From NCBI GenBank assembly GCA_025153755.1, contig JAOALD010000003.1, positions 248,001 through 312,000 of the forward strand: a stretch of 64,000 nucleotides of DNA, in the 5' to 3' direction. The notes below the pieces were generated by a model. It saw only the letters and a program-made list of their open reading frames with translations. It searched no databases and was not told the DNA's origin. Origin of the DNA: SAR92 clade bacterium H921. GTDB lineage: Bacteria; Pseudomonadota; Gammaproteobacteria; Pseudomonadales; Porticoccaceae. The translations under genes and the position numbers were made by a program. Below, one piece after another: positions 27,907 through 36,710 of this stretch (positions within the stretch are counted from its first letter, which is position 1; the number at the start of each line of letters is the position of its first letter).

Positions 27907-27937
27907 AAATAAATAGAAGCCCACCCGGAGGTGGACT
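27907..27937 (-). terminator. UCCG-tetraloop terminator after the major tail gene
   Basis: On the minus strand a stem of about 8 bp (AGTCCACC / GGTGGGCT, one mismatch) encloses UCCG and is followed by a T-rich tract. It probably lowers expression of downstream tail assembly genes relative to the abundant tail tube protein. Confidence 0.75.
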
Positions 27938-27951
27938 TTTATTTTTAGTGG

Positions 27952-28398
27952 TTAAACAGTGTCGAGGGCGAAGGCGACAGAGCCGTCGATGGCGATCTCG
28001 ATGTTTGCAGAAACGACATCTTCGACGGGTGTGTCGATTGAATAGCCTGAAATGTAGCCAGTAAAAGTTGCCTTGGCATTCTCAGATCCGGACACCCATT
28101 TGATTGCGAAAATCTGCGAGGCGCCGCTGTCGTATTTTGTTTTTAGAGCGGTGTGGCTTGCTTCACCAGCGACCCAGTTGATCGTCAGAGACAATGTGCC
28201 AGAGTCTTTTTGACCGACCAGCTTTTGCTTGTAGTCTGAGCCATACTTGTTGTACTCGATAATGTTTGCAGATAGCTCCAGCGTACCGACTGAGGAAACC
28301 TCGGCAACTTTGGTGGAGGCGTCGAGAGCTGTGTCAGCGGCTGCCAGCATGTGGAGTTCGGTAGCTAGACCGTGAAAAGGAGATGCGATATTGCTCAT
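27952..28398 (-). CDS. Major tail (tube) protein
   Basis: 148 residues, beta-rich, with YKQKLVGQKDSGTLSLTINW and FTGYISGYSIDTPVEDVVSA, as expected for tube subunits. Its position between connector genes and the gpG chaperone, and the terminator directly after it, support the assignment. Confidence 0.82.
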   Translation of the reverse strand: MSNIASPFHGLATELHMLAAADTALDASTKVAEVSSVGTLELSANIIEYNKYGSDYKQKLVGQKDSGTLSLTINWVAGEASHTALKTKYDSGASQIFAIKWVSGSENAKATFTGYISGYSIDTPVEDVVSANIEIAIDGSVAFALDTV

Positions 28399-28408
28399 GG
28401 TTTTACCC

Positions 28409-28789
28409 TTAGTTGGAATAAATGGTTAAATTAATTATATTTCGATAGAGCTGAAGCTCTTCTTCATATGTGTTGATCGACGAGTCGATTTGAGACCCGG
28501 TGACACTGGTGGACCCCATTGGTCCCGTCATGCCGTTTAAAAGATTGGTGATGTTCTCGGATAGAACCCTCAGCGTCTGATAGCTGGGGCTATACGCGAA
28601 CAGCGTCACCGTGTGTCTGATGACTGTTTCCATCGACCCAATTTGAGGAGCACTGTGTCCGGCACCGATCTCATAAACGATCGCGCTGCTGGTTGTGTCC
28701 TGCGGTAGCCGGAGGGCGTAAACACCCGCGACAGTTGAGCTGATTGCTGTATCGGCGAGGAGATGCGCCCGCAGGTCAATATCAATCAT
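28409..28789 (-). CDS. Tail terminator / completion protein (DUF3168-like)
   Basis: 126 residues; DIDLRAHLLADTAISSTVAGVY and the following LRLPQDTTSSAIVYEIG resemble the small proteins that cap the tail tube before head joining. It overlaps the upstream gene by ATGA. Length and position agree. Confidence 0.75.
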   Translation of the reverse strand: MIDIDLRAHLLADTAISSTVAGVYALRLPQDTTSSAIVYEIGAGHSAPQIGSMETVIRHTVTLFAYSPSYQTLRVLSENITNLLNGMTGPMGSTSVTGSQIDSSINTYEEELQLYRNIINLTIYSN

Positions 28790-29112
28790 GATCGCTCCTC
28801 GCAGATCATCTGGATCTCGCGGTTGTTTAATTGGACGTTAGCCACAGAGTTGATCTCGAGTGTGAGACCATTGAGGATGATATAAGCGGACCGGGGGAGA
28901 CTGGCCAGCGCTGCGTAATATCTGAACCGAAGGTCGAATTCTGTCTTTGAGACTGAGGACTCGTCAGTGGTGCTCTCTCTGCGCGGTTTCGTCGTGGCGC
29001 TGCAGGCAAACACACCGAGGCACACGAATGTGCTCTCAACTTCTCCGAATGAGTTTTGCGCTGTGGCGGGGATGAATATCTCAGCCTTGTTGTTTAATTT
29101 TCCAGCTCGCAT
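28786..29112 (-). CDS. Head closure / head-tail adaptor protein
   Basis: 108 residues. The opening MRAGKLNNKAEIFIPA and the T-x-F-D-L-R-F-R-Y stretch are characteristic of head-tail joining proteins (SPP1 gp16 / HK97 gp7 type). It follows the gp6-like connector directly. Confidence 0.8.
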   Translation of the reverse strand: MRAGKLNNKAEIFIPATAQNSFGEVESTFVCLGVFACSATTKPRRESTTDESSVSKTEFDLRFRYYAALASLPRSAYIILNGLTLEINSVANVQLNNREIQMICEERS

Positions 29113-29116
29113 GTCA

Positions 29117-30019
29117 TCACCTCAACTTGTATGGATGGAGGAGATCCTTTGCAGCGATCACTGGTTTCAGGGCCTTGATATTATTCCCGACGATCTCATT
29201 TTCGCGGTTTTCCCACATACTTGCTGCGATCAATAGGATGGCCATTTTGATTGCGCCGGGTACTGCTGGAGCTGCTGTTCCTACAATGTAAGTGACACTG
29301 AGGGAGTCCACTTCGTTGGCGACATCGACGGGCCATTCCTTACCGAGTGCCGGATAAATCTGGGTGCGGCCATTACGTTCGAGGACCCTGTATTTGTCAG
29401 CTGGTAGAGTATGAGATGCAAACAGGCTATCCAGATAATCGATAGACGTGACGCTCCCACTGATCCCTCCTTTCAAAATGATAGGCAGCTTTGTGCTTTT
29501 TGTTGATGGCGGGAACCTGTCAAAAAACTGAGTCACGCTGCGGCTGATGAACATTCGCCCTGTATATCTCTCAGCAAAATTTGTTGCTGCCTCAATCATG
29601 ATTGTCATCTGATTCAGCTCAGCGACATCCGTGGTGGAATAGACAATGTGGCTCAAAAAATCATCAGTGGTGACAGGGTATTCCCCGAGAATCCCTTGGA
29701 TCGGAGTGGGCACTGTGTTTGCTTGGACCCATTCTGTCGTGTAGAACTTTAATTGGGACGTTGAAAGATCAAACCACAGGTCTCCCTGCAGCGCTGCTGT
29801 TGGCGCAGTTTCTGAGACTGTAGTCTCACGGCTTTCAGCCTGCAGGGTTGCGATCTGTGCAGCGATTACGAGAGGATTGTCACTTACTAGGGTCGGAGTG
29901 TTGCTGATGTCTCCGATATACAACTTTGCGTCGGCTGAGTTGTAGAACATCGCTCCGGAGAGCAGGGTTGCCGGGACGTGTCCGACGACACCCGACCTGT
30001 TTAATTGTACTTGTGACAT
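29117..30019 (-). CDS. Head-tail connector (gp6-like) with an extra N-terminal fibre-like domain
   Basis: 300 residues. Residues about 110-300 are a gp6-type connector (MTIMIEAATNFAERYTGRMF; GAIKMAILLIAASMWENREN). Residues 1-100 are not part of that family: AMFYNSADAKLYIGDIS and GDLWFDLSTSQLKFYT are two YNxxxxKLY-like motifs found in tail and collar fibre proteins. A fusion that would display a fibre-like domain at the neck is inferred. The start follows AAAGGA. Confidence 0.78.
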   Translation of the reverse strand: MSQVQLNRSGVVGHVPATLLSGAMFYNSADAKLYIGDISNTPTLVSDNPLVIAAQIATLQAESRETTVSETAPTAALQGDLWFDLSTSQLKFYTTEWVQANTVPTPIQGILGEYPVTTDDFLSHIVYSTTDVAELNQMTIMIEAATNFAERYTGRMFISRSVTQFFDRFPPSTKSTKLPIILKGGISGSVTSIDYLDSLFASHTLPADKYRVLERNGRTQIYPALGKEWPVDVANEVDSLSVTYIVGTAAPAVPGAIKMAILLIAASMWENRENEIVGNNIKALKPVIAAKDLLHPYKLR

Positions 30020-30042
30020 TGTTTGTCCTTTCGTTGGTTACC

Positions 30043-30567
30043 TTACCAGCCGAATGGGCCGTGTAAGACTCTGAAGTCATCCTCATCCTGACTGACGTCC
30101 ACAAAACCTTGCTCCAATAGGTATGGCGGTAGGTCCTGCGGTCTATTCGCACCACACAACCACCGCAAACATCCGAGCTCTACATACTGCGAAATAAGAG
30201 CCTCGTCAATAAAGTCTGGCTCGTAGACATATGCAGTAGAGCCATTGTCGTCGGTGTTATAAAGGGAGACGAGCACTGTGAATGTGCCGTCCTTGTCTAA
30301 TGCGCCGCTGAGGATTGCCATTGGCCGACCTTCGGCTGTTGTTGTTAAATAATGGTCTGTGCACATGCCTGCGAGTACGGCCTTCACATAACTTTCTATG
30401 CTAGTAAATCCGTCCTTTTCCTCAATTGCAGTGCAACCAAATCCGTCCAAATCTGGCGTGCGAGTCAATAGCAGCTGCTCTGCCAGTTTTCCTTTGCAGG
30501 CCTGAATCAATGTGTCGACGATGTCGACTGGAGGTGTTTCCGGTTTACTTAAAATGACACCATTCAT
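30043..30567 (-). CDS. Unknown protein of the capsid-connector cassette
   Basis: 174 residues, start after GAGGG, overlapping the upstream gene by 23 bp. Acidic; DGFTSIESYVKAVLAGMCTD and VELGCLRWLCGANRPQDL are notable but not recognised. It is the last of three tightly linked unknown genes, so it probably works with them. Confidence 0.65.
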   Translation of the reverse strand: MNGVILSKPETPPVDIVDTLIQACKGKLAEQLLLTRTPDLDGFGCTAIEEKDGFTSIESYVKAVLAGMCTDHYLTTTAEGRPMAILSGALDKDGTFTVLVSLYNTDDNGSTAYVYEPDFIDEALISQYVELGCLRWLCGANRPQDLPPYLLEQGFVDVSQDEDDFRVLHGPFGW

Positions 30568-31258
30568 CTGTGAACCCTCGGGCTATTGAAAGCCGTTGTC
30601 GTAGTTTGGTTATGCTCGGCTTTAGTGCCAGGATTTTTATTTCTGGGTCGTCAGAATATTCTGCGAGCTTGTCGAGCCTGTAGGCATAGCCCTCAATCGT
30701 TGTGGCGCTGCCTTTTTGCAGAATGTCCAGATAATTGAAAGCCGACGCCATATAACCGAGCATCCCGTACTTCAGGGCCTCATATGGACTGAGACAACTA
30801 CTGACGAGGGTGTCGGTTTTGTGGTTCATATAGCGGGGCATCTTCATCAGTTTTTTGTCGCGCAATGCTCCGGCGTCTCTGTCCGGGATCGTGGTCCACA
30901 ACTTTGGATTGATGATGAAAATGCCGAGATCAACCTGACCCTGATTGCAGGGGCTCTCGGTGTAGCTATAAAATCGAGACAGTGTCGGGTGGTCCGAATA
31001 GACCTGAGAACGTGCCGCGCAAATATGAAACTCTGAGAGCTTTTGCAGCGGCGGGATGTCGCCCGGTCCCAGTTCAAGAATGACACCACCCATCACAACC
31101 AGTGTGAGCTCGTTGTCACACTCCTCCAGTGCTGTGCGTATGATCCCACCATTCAGACCGACGATCGTGTAGCCCTTGCCCGGCATGTTTTTTTTAATTG
31201 AGGCCTCAGTGATTGCCGTGAATGGCGTGTCAATGATTAGGAGATTTAGGTTTAACAT
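30545..31258 (-). CDS. Unknown protein, possible glycosyltransferase-like fold
   Basis: 237 residues from the ATG at 31258 (GGAG 8 bases upstream). It starts LNLNLLIIDTPFTAITEASI and continues with alternating strands and helices; GQVDLGIFIINPKLW recalls the F/D-x-G-x-x-x-I-N-x-x-x-W motif of GT8-type sugar transferases, and HPTLSRFYSYTESPCNQ precedes it. A DxD metal motif is not obvious (the closest is IPDRDAG). This is weak evidence. A role in modifying the neighbouring Thr/Ser-rich fibre is speculation. Confidence 0.55.
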   Translation of the reverse strand: MLNLNLLIIDTPFTAITEASIKKNMPGKGYTIVGLNGGIIRTALEECDNELTLVVMGGVILELGPGDIPPLQKLSEFHICAARSQVYSDHPTLSRFYSYTESPCNQGQVDLGIFIINPKLWTTIPDRDAGALRDKKLMKMPRYMNHKTDTLVSSCLSPYEALKYGMLGYMASAFNYLDILQKGSATTIEGYAYRLDKLAEYSDDPEIKILALKPSITKLRQRLSIARGFTDEWCHFK

Positions 31259-32102
31259 GTTCCAGATCTCCATATTCTGCAAAAAATTGGTCGACGTATT
31301 CCTGCGGGTTTGTTGTATGTGCCGGGATCAGTCCGCTCCATTTTGTGGACAAAATCCGCAGCAGTGCATCACGTTGAGCGTGCGGGCTGTTACAGATAGC
31401 GGTATAAATCGCGCTGTATGTGAGCTGCTTGTTGCCACACCCAATGTCGTGCAGGGTCTTACCTTTTGCAATCCCAATCAGTCCCATCTCGGAATTTTCA
31501 GCGCAGCCAATTTGGCTGGCGGTTTCCAGTAGATCATAGCCCGATAGATTTTTGTCGAGGACATTGTCCCGGCCATATCGCTTGTGAAGCAGAGCGACCA
31601 GATCTCGTGAGCTCAGCGGGTGGCATTTTATTTTGGCCCCTTGAATCACGCAGGCCTCAATCTTTTCCCAGTCGACAGCCTTGTTGAGAATGTTTGCTCC
31701 AGCCAAAAACAAAACAAAATCGTGTTTTGCTCGAGCCTTTCTCAGCTTGTATTTGTCTGTCGAGGTGTTTTTTAAATCGGTAAGAATAGCCCGCCCCTCG
31801 TCGCTGATCGGACTTGTGGCGGCCTTTTCCATTATTGCGTGCGTGCGGGACACATCGCCTACCCGTAGATAAACGAACTTCCCCATCGCGTCGGTGTACA
31901 TATACCCGTGGACACGGTCCGGGTCTGCCATGTCATACCAGAGGTCGTATTCAACCCGCGTGCTGTTCGGACCCTCTTTTGGTAGCAGGGCCCGAACGGC
32001 GACGAGCGCGTCGTCTGGGTTTCGTAGCAGTGATCCAGTTTTAAAAAAGTGCGTCGTTTTATTCCCGAGAGACTCGTTTGTCGACATCGGTTTTAGTGCC
32101 AT
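31230..32102 (-). CDS. Unknown protein of the capsid-connector cassette
   Basis: 290 residues, start after GAGGAG. Segments include VEYDLWYDMADPDRVHGYM, ISDEGRAILTDLKNTSTDKY and YVDQFFAEYGDLEHV. It appears globular and cytoplasmic. No family recognised. It overlaps the following gene by 29 bp and a small coiled-coil gene at its own 5' end by 44 bp. Confidence 0.65.
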   Translation of the reverse strand: MALKPMSTNESLGNKTTHFFKTGSLLRNPDDALVAVRALLPKEGPNSTRVEYDLWYDMADPDRVHGYMYTDAMGKFVYLRVGDVSRTHAIMEKAATSPISDEGRAILTDLKNTSTDKYKLRKARAKHDFVLFLAGANILNKAVDWEKIEACVIQGAKIKCHPLSSRDLVALLHKRYGRDNVLDKNLSGYDLLETASQIGCAENSEMGLIGIAKGKTLHDIGCGNKQLTYSAIYTAICNSPHAQRDALLRILSTKWSGLIPAHTTNPQEYVDQFFAEYGDLEHVKPKSPNH

Positions 32103-32205
32103 TTTTTAACTCCTCAATCTGGTTTTCCAGCTCCTCAATACGCTGATCAGTATCGTGAAAGTGGTCCATTATTATCTCGAGAGTGTTCTCGAGTTTAGTG
32201 GTCAT
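32059..32205 (-). CDS. Small coiled-coil protein between the repeat fibre and the unknown cassette
   Basis: 48 residues, mostly one amphipathic helix (DQRIEELENQIEELKNGT). It starts 5 bp after the repeat-fibre stop. Too short for ordinary gene calls, but it fills the only gap between two tightly packed genes. It could trimerise or chaperone the fibre. Confidence 0.5.
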   Translation of the reverse strand: MTTKLENTLEIIMDHFHDTDQRIEELENQIEELKNGTKTDVDKRVSRE

Positions 32206-32210
32206 CAGTG

Positions 32211-35177
32211 CTATGTCTCCGTCCATTGTGATCCGTCCCAGTAACGTGCATTGTCAGCGCCAGCCGATCCGACCTCAGTGTCCACAGCTGTCCCGGTGAC
32301 CCTCTCATAAACGACGGAGCTCGTTGTGCGAGCTGTACCTTGAGAGGTTGTGCGGTTGGTTGTGTTGCTGGTGTTGAATATTGTGGCTGTGGCGTTGGTG
32401 GTCCCAAATATTGTGGAAGTATCCAGCGAAGTATTAAACACAGTGTCTGTGAGTGTGCTGGTCCCAAATATTGTGGAAGTGTCGAGGCTTGTAGCGAATA
32501 CAGAGTTTGTCGAACGACTGGTCCCGAACGTGGTGCTCGTTGTTTGATTGGTTGCAAACGTGGTGACTGTTGCTCTAGCGGTTCCAAACACAGTGGCGGT
32601 GGTAACCGTTGTTGCGTAGGTCGTGGCCGTATTGTGCGACGTTCCGAAAACGCTGGTCGTGCTGCGACTTGTTGCCCATACCGAATTGGTGGCCCGGCTG
32701 GTTCCATAGGTCGTGGTCGTGGCGAACGCTGTTGTCGTCGCTCGTGACGTACCTGTGGCCCTGCTGGTCACCTTATTGGTGTTGTACGCTGTCACCGTTG
32801 CTCGTGACGTATTGAAGCCCGTCGTCGTGGTGAAACCCGTCGTCGTTGCACGAGCTGTAGGGATGAACGTGTCAAACGTCGTTGTCGTGTTATAAGCCGT
32901 CGTCGTACCCTTGGCCGTGTTATATACGGTCGAAGTGCTGAACAGTGTAGTCGTGGCTCTGGTCGTGTTGAATCCAGTAGTGGTGTTGAACGACGTTGTC
33001 GTGGCTCTGGCCGTGTTGAATCCAGTGATAGTGTTGAACGACGTTGTCGTAGCTTTCGACGTGACATGCGACGTGTTGAAGCTGGTCGTGGTGTTGAACG
33101 ACGTTGTCGTAGCCTTCGAAGTGACATGCGACGTGTTGAAGCTGGTCGTGGTGTTGAACGACGTTGTCGTAGCCTTCGAAGTGACATGCGACGTGTTGAA
33201 GCCGGTCGTGGTGTTGAACGACGTTGTCGTAGCTTTCGACGTGACATGCGACGTGTTGAAGCTGGTCGTGGTGTTGAACGACGTTGTCGTAGCCTTCGAA
33301 GTGACATGCGACGTGTTGAAGCTGGTCGTGGTGTTGAACGACGTTGTCGTAGCCTTCGAAGTGACATGCGACGTGTTGAAGCCTGTAGTCGTGTTAAACG
33401 ACGTTGTCGTAGCCTTCGACGTGCCATGCGACGTGTTGAAGCTGGTCGTGGTGTTGAACGACGTGGTCCACGCTGTCGTTGTTGCCTTCGAGGTTCCGCG
33501 CAGTGTCGTCCATGATGTTATATAGCCACCACCTGTGCTGCCCGCAGTTGTCGTAGTTCGAGAGGTGTTATAAGTGCCAGAAACTCGGCGTCGTATTTGA
33601 TACCTGTGGTTTAGAACACCCTTGAAGTCAAAGGTCCCAATTAATGCGCCACGCTGGTAAAAATAACCACCTACCTCGTGTGTTGTTGCAGACGGCGATA
33701 ATCCGGTGGCGATGCTTACGTCGTAGGGCCAATTAATAAAGGCAGCCCCGGTGCTCGAAACTGACCACCCATTATTGTCTAGGACAATTCCGACAGTGGT
33801 CGCAAACCATCCGGTGTACGCATGCGTCGTGCCGAAAGTTGTGGTCGTACTCTTTTGAGTTGCTCCCGACCAGTATGTGGCGCGAGAGGTCGTAACCCCT
33901 GTGTTATAGGACGTCGTGGTGCTGCGAGACGTTCCTCTTGAGGTTCCCGTCGCCCTACTCGTTCCATAGGTGGTTGTGTAGGCCGTCGTCGTCGCCCGAG
34001 AGGTCCCCGTCGCCTTACTCGTTCCATAGGTGGTTGTGTAGGCCGTCGTCGTCGCCCGAGAGGTCCCTGTAGCCTTACTCGTTCCATAGGTGGTTGTGTA
34101 GGCCGTCGTCGTCGCCCGAGAGGTCCCCGTCGCCTTACTCGTTCCATAGGTGGTTGTGTAGGCCGTCGTCGTCGCCCGAGAGGTCCCTGTAGCCTTACTC
34201 GTTCCATAGGTGGTTGTGTAGGCCGTCGTCGTCGCCCGAGAGGTCCCCGTCGCCTTACTCGTTCCATAGGTGGTTGTGTAGGCCGTCGTCGTCGCCCGTG
34301 ATGTTCCGGTTGCGCGGTTTGTTCCGAAGGTTGTCGTGGTGCTGCGGCTTGTTCCTGTCGCCCTCGAGGTGCCATAGGTCGTCGTCGTCACCCGTGAGGT
34401 TCCTGTGGCGTGCGCTGTGGCGAATGTTGTAGTCGTTGAACGTGCTGTGCCCGTGGCTCGGCTCGTTGCAAAAACGCTATTGTACGCCGTCGTTGTGCTG
34501 CGGCTTGTTCCCGTAGCCCGGCTAGTTCCGAACGTGGTGGTCGTGCTGTGCGCCGTTCCAGTTGCAGTGTTGAAGCTGGTCGTGGTGTTGAATGCAGTCG
34601 TCGTCGCCTTGGATGTGCCCGTGGCGTGCGCTGTATTAAACGCGGTGACAGTCGACTGCGACGTGTTGAAAGTCGTCGTTGTCGCGAGCTGTGTGTTGTA
34701 ACCCGTGACAGTTGTGTGAGCGGTGTTGAATGTTGAAACAGTAGATCGAGAGGTGTTGAAACCTGTCGTCGTCGATCTGGCTGTGTTCCATGTGCTCACA
34801 GTATCCCGTGCCGTGTTGAAAGCTGTCACTGTGTCGATCGAGGTGTTGAACGTCGAGACAGTTGTCCGGGCGGTGTTGAACGCTGAGGTCGTTTCGCGCT
34901 GTGTTGCAAATGTCGAAACAGTCAACCTCGACGTGTTGAAGGCTGTAGTGGTAGATCGCGACGTAGCATACGTCGTGCCGAATGCTGTATTAAATGCAGT
35001 CGTGAAGGCCGTCGTCGTTGCCCGGCTTGTGTCATAGATAGCGGACCACGCAGTGTTTAGCGACGAGCCATTCCAGACGATGATGTTATTCACCGCCCGT
35101 AATGTGCCCGCTGCTGCCTTGACCACAATTTGATTGGCCTCAGCAAGGCCTGAACTTGTGCGAACTCTTAAAGTCAT
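32211..35177 (-). CDS. Giant Thr/Ser-rich decapeptide-repeat fibre protein
   Basis: 988 residues. After a short N-terminal domain ([20 protein letters not shown]) most of the chain is a ten-residue repeat, [FYW]-N-T-x-x-x-T-x-T-x, for example [10 protein letters not shown] then [10 protein letters not shown]. Two blocks are amplified as exact 20-residue units (60-bp tandem DNA repeats). A non-repetitive island near residues 455-540 ([34 protein letters not shown]) looks like a folded domain. The C-terminus is [14 protein letters not shown]. An aromatic every ten residues and the Thr ladders suggest a beta-solenoid or amyloid-like rod. The gene overlaps the collagen-like gene by ATGA and lies between capsid and connector genes, so a virion fibre, possibly on head or neck, is inferred. 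Confidence 0.75.
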   Translation of the reverse strand: MTLRVRTSSGLAEANQIVVKAAAGTLRAVNNIIVWNGSSLNTAWSAIYDTSRATTTAFTTAFNTAFGTTYATSRSTTTAFNTSRLTVSTFATQRETTSAFNTARTTVSTFNTSIDTVTAFNTARDTVSTWNTARSTTTGFNTSRSTVSTFNTAHTTVTGYNTQLATTTTFNTSQSTVTAFNTAHATGTSKATTTAFNTTTSFNTATGTAHSTTTTFGTSRATGTSRSTTTAYNSVFATSRATGTARSTTTTFATAHATGTSRVTTTTYGTSRATGTSRSTTTTFGTNRATGTSRATTTAYTTTYGTSKATGTSRATTTAYTTTYGTSKATGTSRATTTAYTTTYGTSKATGTSRATTTAYTTTYGTSKATGTSRATTTAYTTTYGTSKATGTSRATTTAYTTTYGTSRATGTSRGTSRSTTTSYNTGVTTSRATYWSGATQKSTTTTFGTTHAYTGWFATTVGIVLDNNGWSVSSTGAAFINWPYDVSIATGLSPSATTHEVGGYFYQRGALIGTFDFKGVLNHRYQIRRRVSGTYNTSRTTTTAGSTGGGYITSWTTLRGTSKATTTAWTTSFNTTTSFNTSHGTSKATTTSFNTTTGFNTSHVTSKATTTSFNTTTSFNTSHVTSKATTTSFNTTTSFNTSHVTSKATTTSFNTTTGFNTSHVTSKATTTSFNTTTSFNTSHVTSKATTTSFNTTTSFNTSHVTSKATTTSFNTITGFNTARATTTSFNTTTGFNTTRATTTLFSTSTVYNTAKGTTTAYNTTTTFDTFIPTARATTTGFTTTTGFNTSRATVTAYNTNKVTSRATGTSRATTTAFATTTTYGTSRATNSVWATSRSTTSVFGTSHNTATTYATTVTTATVFGTARATVTTFATNQTTSTTFGTSRSTNSVFATSLDTSTIFGTSTLTDTVFNTSLDTSTIFGTTNATATIFNTSNTTNRTTSQGTARTTSSVVYERVTGTAVDTEVGSAGADNARYWDGSQWTET
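33061..33480 (-). repeat. 60-bp tandem repeats, block 1 (seven units)
   Basis: Seven nearly identical 60-bp units in phase with the reading frame, each encoding [20 protein letters not shown] or a close variant. Single-base differences (CTTCGAA versus TTTCGAC) alternate among copies, showing amplification of multi-unit segments. Confidence 0.95.
33961..34320 (-). repeat. 60-bp tandem repeats, block 2 (six units)
   Basis: Six 60-bp units encoding [20 protein letters not shown]. Units alternate between two synonymous variants, so the duplicated segment was probably 120 bp. Confidence 0.95.
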
Positions 35178-36025
35178 ACAACATACCAGATGTGTCCTAC
35201 CGGGTAGCCGGAGCCACTTGTCGGAATGGATGTAACCACTGAGTGTAGAACTGGGGCTGCAGCTCCGGTGGCACCTTGGGGCCCTGTGTTTCCTTGTGGG
35301 CCTTGAGGGCCTTGGCTGCCGGTGGGCCCGGTTGCTCCCGTGTTACCTTGGGGACCAGTAGCGCCATCGTCACCATCAGCACCTGCGGCACCTGTAGCAC
35401 CTTGGGGACCAGCGGCTCCAGTGTTGCCTTGTGGACCAGTAGCGCCATCGTCACCATCAGCACCTGCGGCACCTGTAGCACCTGTAGCACCTGTAGCACC
35501 TGTAGCACCTGTAGCACCTTGTGGGCCAGTGGCTCCAGTGTTGCCTTGTGGACCAGTAGCGCCATCGTCACCAGCAGCACCTGCGGCACCTGTAGCACCT
35601 TGTGGGCCAGTGGCTCCAGTGTTGCCTTGTGGACCAGTAGCGCCATCGTCACCATCAGCACCTGCGGCACCTGTAGCACCTTGTGGGCCAGTGGCTCCAG
35701 TGTTGCCTTGTGGACCAGTAGCGCCATCATCACCATCAGCTCCTGCGGCACCTGTAGCACCTTGTGGACCTTGTGGGCCTTGGCTGCCAGTAGAACCATC
35801 AGCACCTGCAGGTCCTTGTGGTCCTGCAACGGTTGAGGACGAGCCAGCAGGTCCTTGCGGTCCTTGTGGACCTGTGGCTCCCTCTGTTAAATATCCACTG
35901 TCATTCGTCAGCTGCGATACTGCACTCGGAATCGTAGGCGTGCCCACTAGGTCTGAATAGTTACCACTGAAAGCAGCATCGTCGAGGTCGTTGCGTAAAT
36001 CCGCATAGTCGCGTGCTTTACTCAT
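35174..36025 (-). CDS. Collagen-like fibre protein
   Basis: 283 residues. Residues 1-50 form an N-terminal module ([20 protein letters not shown]) shared with the next upstream gene; residues about 55-255 are Gly-x-y triplets ([15 protein letters not shown] type) expected to form a collagen triple helix; the C-terminal 26 residues are a cap ([20 protein letters not shown]). Trimeric virion fibre; translationally coupled to the decapeptide-repeat fibre. Confidence 0.85.
   Translation of the reverse strand: MSKARDYADLRNDLDDAAFSGNYSDLVGTPTIPSAVSQLTNDSGYLTEGATGPQGPQGPAGSSSTVAGPQGPAGADGSTGSQGPQGPQGATGAAGADGDDGATGPQGNTGATGPQGATGAAGADGDDGATGPQGNTGATGPQGATGAAGAAGDDGATGPQGNTGATGPQGATGATGATGATGATGAAGADGDDGATGPQGNTGAAGPQGATGAAGADGDDGATGPQGNTGATGPTGSQGPQGPQGNTGPQGATGAAAPVLHSVVTSIPTSGSGYPVGHIWYVV
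35330..35760 (-). repeat. 81-bp collagen-coding repeats
   Basis: Five imperfect copies of a 27-residue unit ([20 protein letters not shown] then QGATGAA). The third carries an inserted run of GAT triplets (an 18-bp CTGTAGCAC-type microsatellite on the plus strand), a hotspot for length variation. Confidence 0.9.
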
Positions 36026-36067
36026 AATTATTCCCTATTATTCGAGGCACTATTTGCACCTGCTAAA

Positions 36068-36691
36068 TTAAATTTTCCACGCAACCAGTTCAAACACATC
36101 ACCGACGACTGCGGCTTCGTTTAATGTGACGGTTGATGTCCCGCCAGCATATGCACTGCTGAAATCTGATGACGCGAGTCGGATGCCATTCATGAACACC
36201 TCCAAATCGGTGGGAGCTGCTGTGAGGTTGGCGATGGCCATCTGAGTTTGTCCAGCCGTGGCTGTGTGCTCGGCTGTCATTCTGAAATTGGCTTCGAGAG
36301 TGGTGATTCGACCGCCCTGCGTTGATTGTGTGCCAGAGATTGTGTTGACTTGTGTCTGATTGGCTTTTAGCCCGATCGCCGTTGCAGTGCTTGCTGCAAA
36401 GTCTGCGTCGTCGCCGAGCGCTGCGGCCAGCTCATTCAGTGTATCCAGTGCCGCTGGGGAGCTGTCAATTAGATCGGAGACAGCCGTTGCCACCTGCGTG
36501 GTGGTTGCGTAGCTGCTGTCGTTAGTCAGCTGCGACACATTAGTCGGCAGCGCGGCGCTAGTTATATAGCCACTGTCGTTTGTAAATGTGGAAACAGTTG
36601 TCGGGTTTCCTGCTAGATCTGCGTACTGCCCAGAGGTGGCGACGTTGTCTAGGTCTGCCAATAGATCGGCAATTTGTCTTGCTTTTGACAT
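36068..36691 (-). CDS. Fibre-like structural protein sharing the MSKAR N-terminal module
   Basis: 207 residues. The N-terminus (MSKARQIADLLADLDNVATS) is paralogous to that of the collagen-like protein. FTNDSGYITS and [10 protein letters not shown] repeats follow, then a coiled part, and a C-terminal domain with LEVFMNGIRLASSDF, the V/F-x-N-G-x-x-L motif of many marine phage fibres. Probably a trimeric fibre or adaptor component. Confidence 0.72.
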   Translation of the reverse strand: MSKARQIADLLADLDNVATSGQYADLAGNPTTVSTFTNDSGYITSAALPTNVSQLTNDSSYATTTQVATAVSDLIDSSPAALDTLNELAAALGDDADFAASTATAIGLKANQTQVNTISGTQSTQGGRITTLEANFRMTAEHTATAGQTQMAIANLTAAPTDLEVFMNGIRLASSDFSSAYAGGTSTVTLNEAAVVGDVFELVAWKI

Positions 36692-36710
36692 AATTTGTGG
36701 GCCTTGTTTG

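Noticed and set aside
33061-34320. Regular 60-bp repeats suggesting a CRISPR array
   Set aside because: The units are contiguous with no unique spacers, are in phase with a 988-codon frame and differ mainly at synonymous sites. They are coding tandem repeats.
32340-35960. Long plus-strand open frames opposite the repeat fibre and collagen-like genes
   Set aside because: They arise because the repeat codons lack stops on the complement; they have no ribosome-binding sites and translate to low-complexity Val/Cys/Pro-rich strings.
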